This document shows positions 44,072 through 46,522 of a DNA stretch of 46,522 bases, piece after piece (positions within the stretch are counted from its first letter, which is position 1; each line of letters opens with the position of its first letter). A model generated the notes under the pieces. It searched no databases, had not been told where the DNA came from, and saw only the letters and a list, made by a program, of their open reading frames with translations. A program made the translations under genes and the position numbers. This stretch comes from DATKJS01 sp964551995 (GTDB lineage: Bacteria; Acidobacteriota; Aminicenantia; Aminicenantales; Saccharicenantaceae). The stretch spans positions 1-46,522 of the forward strand of contig CAZKFD010000024.1 in NCBI GenBank assembly GCA_964551995.1, written 5' to 3'.

Positions 44072-46522
44072 CTATTTCTTGCCCGCCGGCACCAGCCGCT
44101 TGAGTTCCTCGAACCAGTTCTGGACGACGTTGATCTCTGTCACCGGCTGTGGCTTCCTTTCATCGAGCGGGAACATCAAGAATGCCTGCCCGTCCGGCCA
44201 CAGATCCCAACTCCTGACGGGCTCTGCCGGTACCGACCCCCGTTGCTCGAAAAGAAGGCGTGGCTTGCCGGGGGCAAAGCCTCCTTCCGTCCGGACATCC
44301 GCAACCCAAACCTGATAGCCATGCCGATAATACAATTGTCTCCCGTCCTTCGACCAAATCGGCTCGGTGCCACCTTCCTTCGAGATCTGCCATCTTCCGC
44401 CCGGGCCGGGGAAAGGCCGTACCCAGACCTCTACGTTCCCCGATTCACTCGAAGCATAGGCCAGCCAGTGTCCGTCCGGGGAAAACTCTGGGAATCCTTC
44501 AGTGAATTCAGGGTTCAAGAACGGCGTAACCCGATGGCTCTTCATATCCAAGAGGAGAATACTCCATCCGATATTCGGGTGAAGTTCCACAAATGCCAGA
44601 ATCGAGCCGTCAGGAGTGAACGATCCAGGGACTTGATAATTTTCGCTTGTCGTCAGCCGCTCCATGGGTGTGCTCCCATCCGCGGCTTGCATGTAGAGGT
44701 TGGGTTCGCCCGATCTGAACCATCCGAAGACCAAACGCTTGCCGTCCGGCGTCCAGGCCTCGTACTCCACACAACCGTCCGTGGTCAAAGCACTTACTGT
44801 CCCGCGATCAATGTCATAAACGAATAGCCGCCATGCGCTTCCCATGGTTTGATAAGCGATCTTGCGGCCGTCAGGCGAAAAACGGCCATAAACGAAAGGA
44901 CCTTTCGTGTCAATAACGGGCCGGACATTCCCTTTTTGATCTACCCGGACCATCGAATTCACGCGGTCGGGGGTCATTCCCCCGGACGCATAAACCAGCC
45001 AACCGGAGTCCGACACGCCGTATTGGCCCGCGCCCTGATTATAAGTCCCGTTCGGAATGTTCAAGGCCTGCATCACGTTCTCGACAACAGGCACCGGCTT
45101 GCCTCTGACCTCCAGCCGGCCTAGGTCAAAGGGTACTGCCATCAATGTCCCTTGTCGCAGAAAAACGATATGCCCCGTGCGCACGTAGCGGCCGTCGGCG
45201 GCATCCTCCATGACCACCCGCCATTTTTTCGTCTTGAGATCGAGAATCGCCAAGTGAGGCTGAATGTCAAACATGTATTTGGCTATGGTGAACAACACGC
45301 CTCTGCCGTCGGGGAGAAAATGGGGAAGGAGGTGACAATCTTCCCCCTTTGCCGAGTCCCGCTCCGTCAAGATCTCCGCTTCGCCGCCTTCCGACGAAAT
45401 CCGGCAAAGGTGGTCCCAGGATGAAAAGACGATCCTGTTGTCAGACCCCCAATCTGCTCCGGCGGCATCATCATGTTTGTCATAGATGAGAACAGAGACT
45501 CCCCCGCCAACAGGCACCTTCTTGAGTTTGCCGCCCTCCCAGAATCCGATCCATCGGTCGTCAGGCGAAAGGAACGGGCTGATGCCTCCCTCCGTGCCGG
45601 CAACGGGTGTCGCCTCGGCCTGATCCATTCTTCGGAGATATATCTGGGACTTTGCCTGAGGCCCGGGATTCTCCGCGATTGCGCTATAAACAATGAAGCG
45701 TCCGTCCTTCGATATGGCCATCGCCGTCCGCGTAGGTCGCTCAAGGTCAACGGTCCTGCGCATTCCTTCGAGCCAGAGCCCCGCGTTCAACTTGAGAGTA
45801 GAACGCATAACAGCCGGCGATGGGGCTGGTTTTATATGCCACGTGATGAAAGTCGCAAGAGCGCCGACCGCCAACACACATAAAATGCCACCTAGTATCC
45901 ACGCACGACCGGGCCTTCGGATTAAAACTGCCTCTGGGGCTGAAGGCTGGCTCACTGCCTCCTCTATCTCGATCCTTACGTCGCCAATGTCCCGGAGGCG
46001 TTTCTTCGGGTCTTTCTCGAGACAACGGCGGAGGAGAGTCTTGATGCGGATTGGCGTATCTTGCGGCAACCTGCCCCAATCCGGCTCGCCCTTGAGGATT
46101 TGGGCCAGCGTGTCAGACACGGTTTCCCCATAGAATACCCGGGTCCCCGTCAGACACTCGTAGAGCACACAACCGAAGGACCAGATGTCCGTCCTCTTAT
46201 CGACCGGGCGGCTCCGTGCCTGCTCCGGGCTCATATACGCCGCCGTTCCAAGTATGACGCCCGGCTCGGTCATTTGAGCCGTGATCGTAGGCGAAGTGGC
46301 AATATCGATGTTGGTCGTTTCGGCCCCGTACGCTTTGGCCAGCCCGAAGTCGAGAATCTTGACCATACCCTCAGGGGTGAGCATTATGTTCCCGGGCTTA
46401 AGGTCCCGGTGGACGATGCCCTTCTCGTGGGCCGCCTCAAGTCCCTCGGCCACTTCACGGCAGATTTCAAGGGCCTCGTCAACAGGGAGCGGCGCCCGAT
46501 CCAGCCGGGCTTGGAGCGTTTC
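44072..46522 (-). CDS. Membrane-anchored Ser/Thr protein kinase with C-terminal TolB-like propeller (5' end missing)
   Basis: The frame runs off the right edge; 816 residues are visible, from about the middle of the kinase domain. GIVHRDLKPGN (catalytic loop), ILDFGLAKA (Mg-binding DFG) and TAAYMSPEQARS (activation segment) show an active PknB/Stk type kinase. A helix, WILGGILCVLAVGALATFITW, near visible residue 205 crosses the membrane. About 550 residues outside then form repeats of the type SPDDRWIGFWEG, SPDGRKIAYQT, TPDGKRLVFGW, SPDGHWLAYAS, i.e. WD40/PD40 blades of a TolB-like propeller that may sense an extracellular ligand. Kinase plus propeller proteins are numerous in Acidobacteria and relatives. 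The first catalytic Lys lies outside the window. Confidence 0.92.
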   Translation of the reverse strand, partial: ETLQARLDRAPLPVDEALEICREVAEGLEAAHEKGIVHRDLKPGNIMLTPEGMVKILDFGLAKAYGAETTNIDIATSPTITAQMTEPGVILGTAAYMSPEQARSRPVDKRTDIWSFGCVLYECLTGTRVFYGETVSDTLAQILKGEPDWGRLPQDTPIRIKTLLRRCLEKDPKKRLRDIGDVRIEIEEAVSQPSAPEAVLIRRPGRAWILGGILCVLAVGALATFITWHIKPAPSPAVMRSTLKLNAGLWLEGMRRTVDLERPTRTAMAISKDGRFIVYSAIAENPGPQAKSQIYLRRMDQAEATPVAGTEGGISPFLSPDDRWIGFWEGGKLKKVPVGGGVSVLIYDKHDDAAGADWGSDNRIVFSSWDHLCRISSEGGEAEILTERDSAKGEDCHLLPHFLPDGRGVLFTIAKYMFDIQPHLAILDLKTKKWRVVMEDAADGRYVRTGHIVFLRQGTLMAVPFDLGRLEVRGKPVPVVENVMQALNIPNGTYNQGAGQYGVSDSGWLVYASGGMTPDRVNSMVRVDQKGNVRPVIDTKGPFVYGRFSPDGRKIAYQTMGSAWRLFVYDIDRGTVSALTTDGCVEYEAWTPDGKRLVFGWFRSGEPNLYMQAADGSTPMERLTTSENYQVPGSFTPDGSILAFVELHPNIGWSILLLDMKSHRVTPFLNPEFTEGFPEFSPDGHWLAYASSESGNVEVWVRPFPGPGGRWQISKEGGTEPIWSKDGRQLYYRHGYQVWVADVRTEGGFAPGKPRLLFEQRGSVPAEPVRSWDLWPDGQAFLMFPLDERKPQPVTEINVVQNWFEELKRLVPAGKK

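Noticed and set aside
1..46522. CRISPR arrays, rRNA genes, replication origin
   Set aside because: No regularly spaced repeats, no rRNA sequence and no DnaA-box cluster were seen.

Overview
The window reads as a piece of chromosome from a GC-rich bacterium of the Acidobacteriota/Aminicenantota type. This is an inference: it rests on the large Ser/Thr kinase with a TolB-like propeller, the eukaryotic-type citrate synthase, the isolated secreted sialate O-acetylesterase and the general gene style, not on a phylogenetic marker search. Most genes have strong sigma-70-like promoters, and several have Shine-Dalgarno sites of the GGAGG type.

Layout. 1-3260: a mobile, AT-richer edge with the 3' end of an IS3-family transposase, a PD-(D/E)XK-like protein and a large serine recombinase whose stop codon lies inside tRNA-Asp. 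3261-3850: a small coiled-coil stress protein gene and intergenic DNA. 3852-15721: an 11.8-kb defence island bounded by a perfect 28-bp direct repeat; the right copy is the true 3' end of htpX and the left copy is a detached duplicate, so the island appears to have inserted into the end of htpX. It carries two leftward operons, fic-hsdR and hsdM-nuclease-hsdS, a lone AbiEi-type antitoxin, and a rightward two-gene module (nuclease-like protein plus unknown partner). No integrase is visible inside it. hsdS is split by one in-frame amber codon.

15692-43948: ordinary chromosome. It holds htpX/lemA membrane quality control; sialate O-acetylesterase; citrate synthase; proline catabolism (pruA); homoserine dehydrogenase and a trans-sulfuration-type PLP enzyme (threonine/methionine branch); an aldehyde dehydrogenase; murA and murB; HIT, NYN and DUF2520 proteins; a secreted TPR protein; ligA; a DUF4388-DnaJ-TPR protein; a split glutamine-dependent NAD synthetase; rsmI; hsp20; and a leftward block comF / DksA-like / rlmH / rsfS / nadD / obgE / rpmA / rplU that is a widely conserved ribosome-assembly neighbourhood. 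43874-46522: tRNA-Val, then a membrane-anchored Ser/Thr kinase cut by the window end.

The most novel part is the island. Three copies of one palindromic module (near 3.8, 8.6 and 9.4 kb) lie at or beside the fic-hsdR and abiEi operons and have promoter-like elements inside them. This suggests that one regulator co-controls the restriction subunit, the Fic enzyme and the antitoxin. The HsdR carries an extra C-terminal Schlafen/AlbA_2 domain, and Fic is translationally coupled to HsdR.
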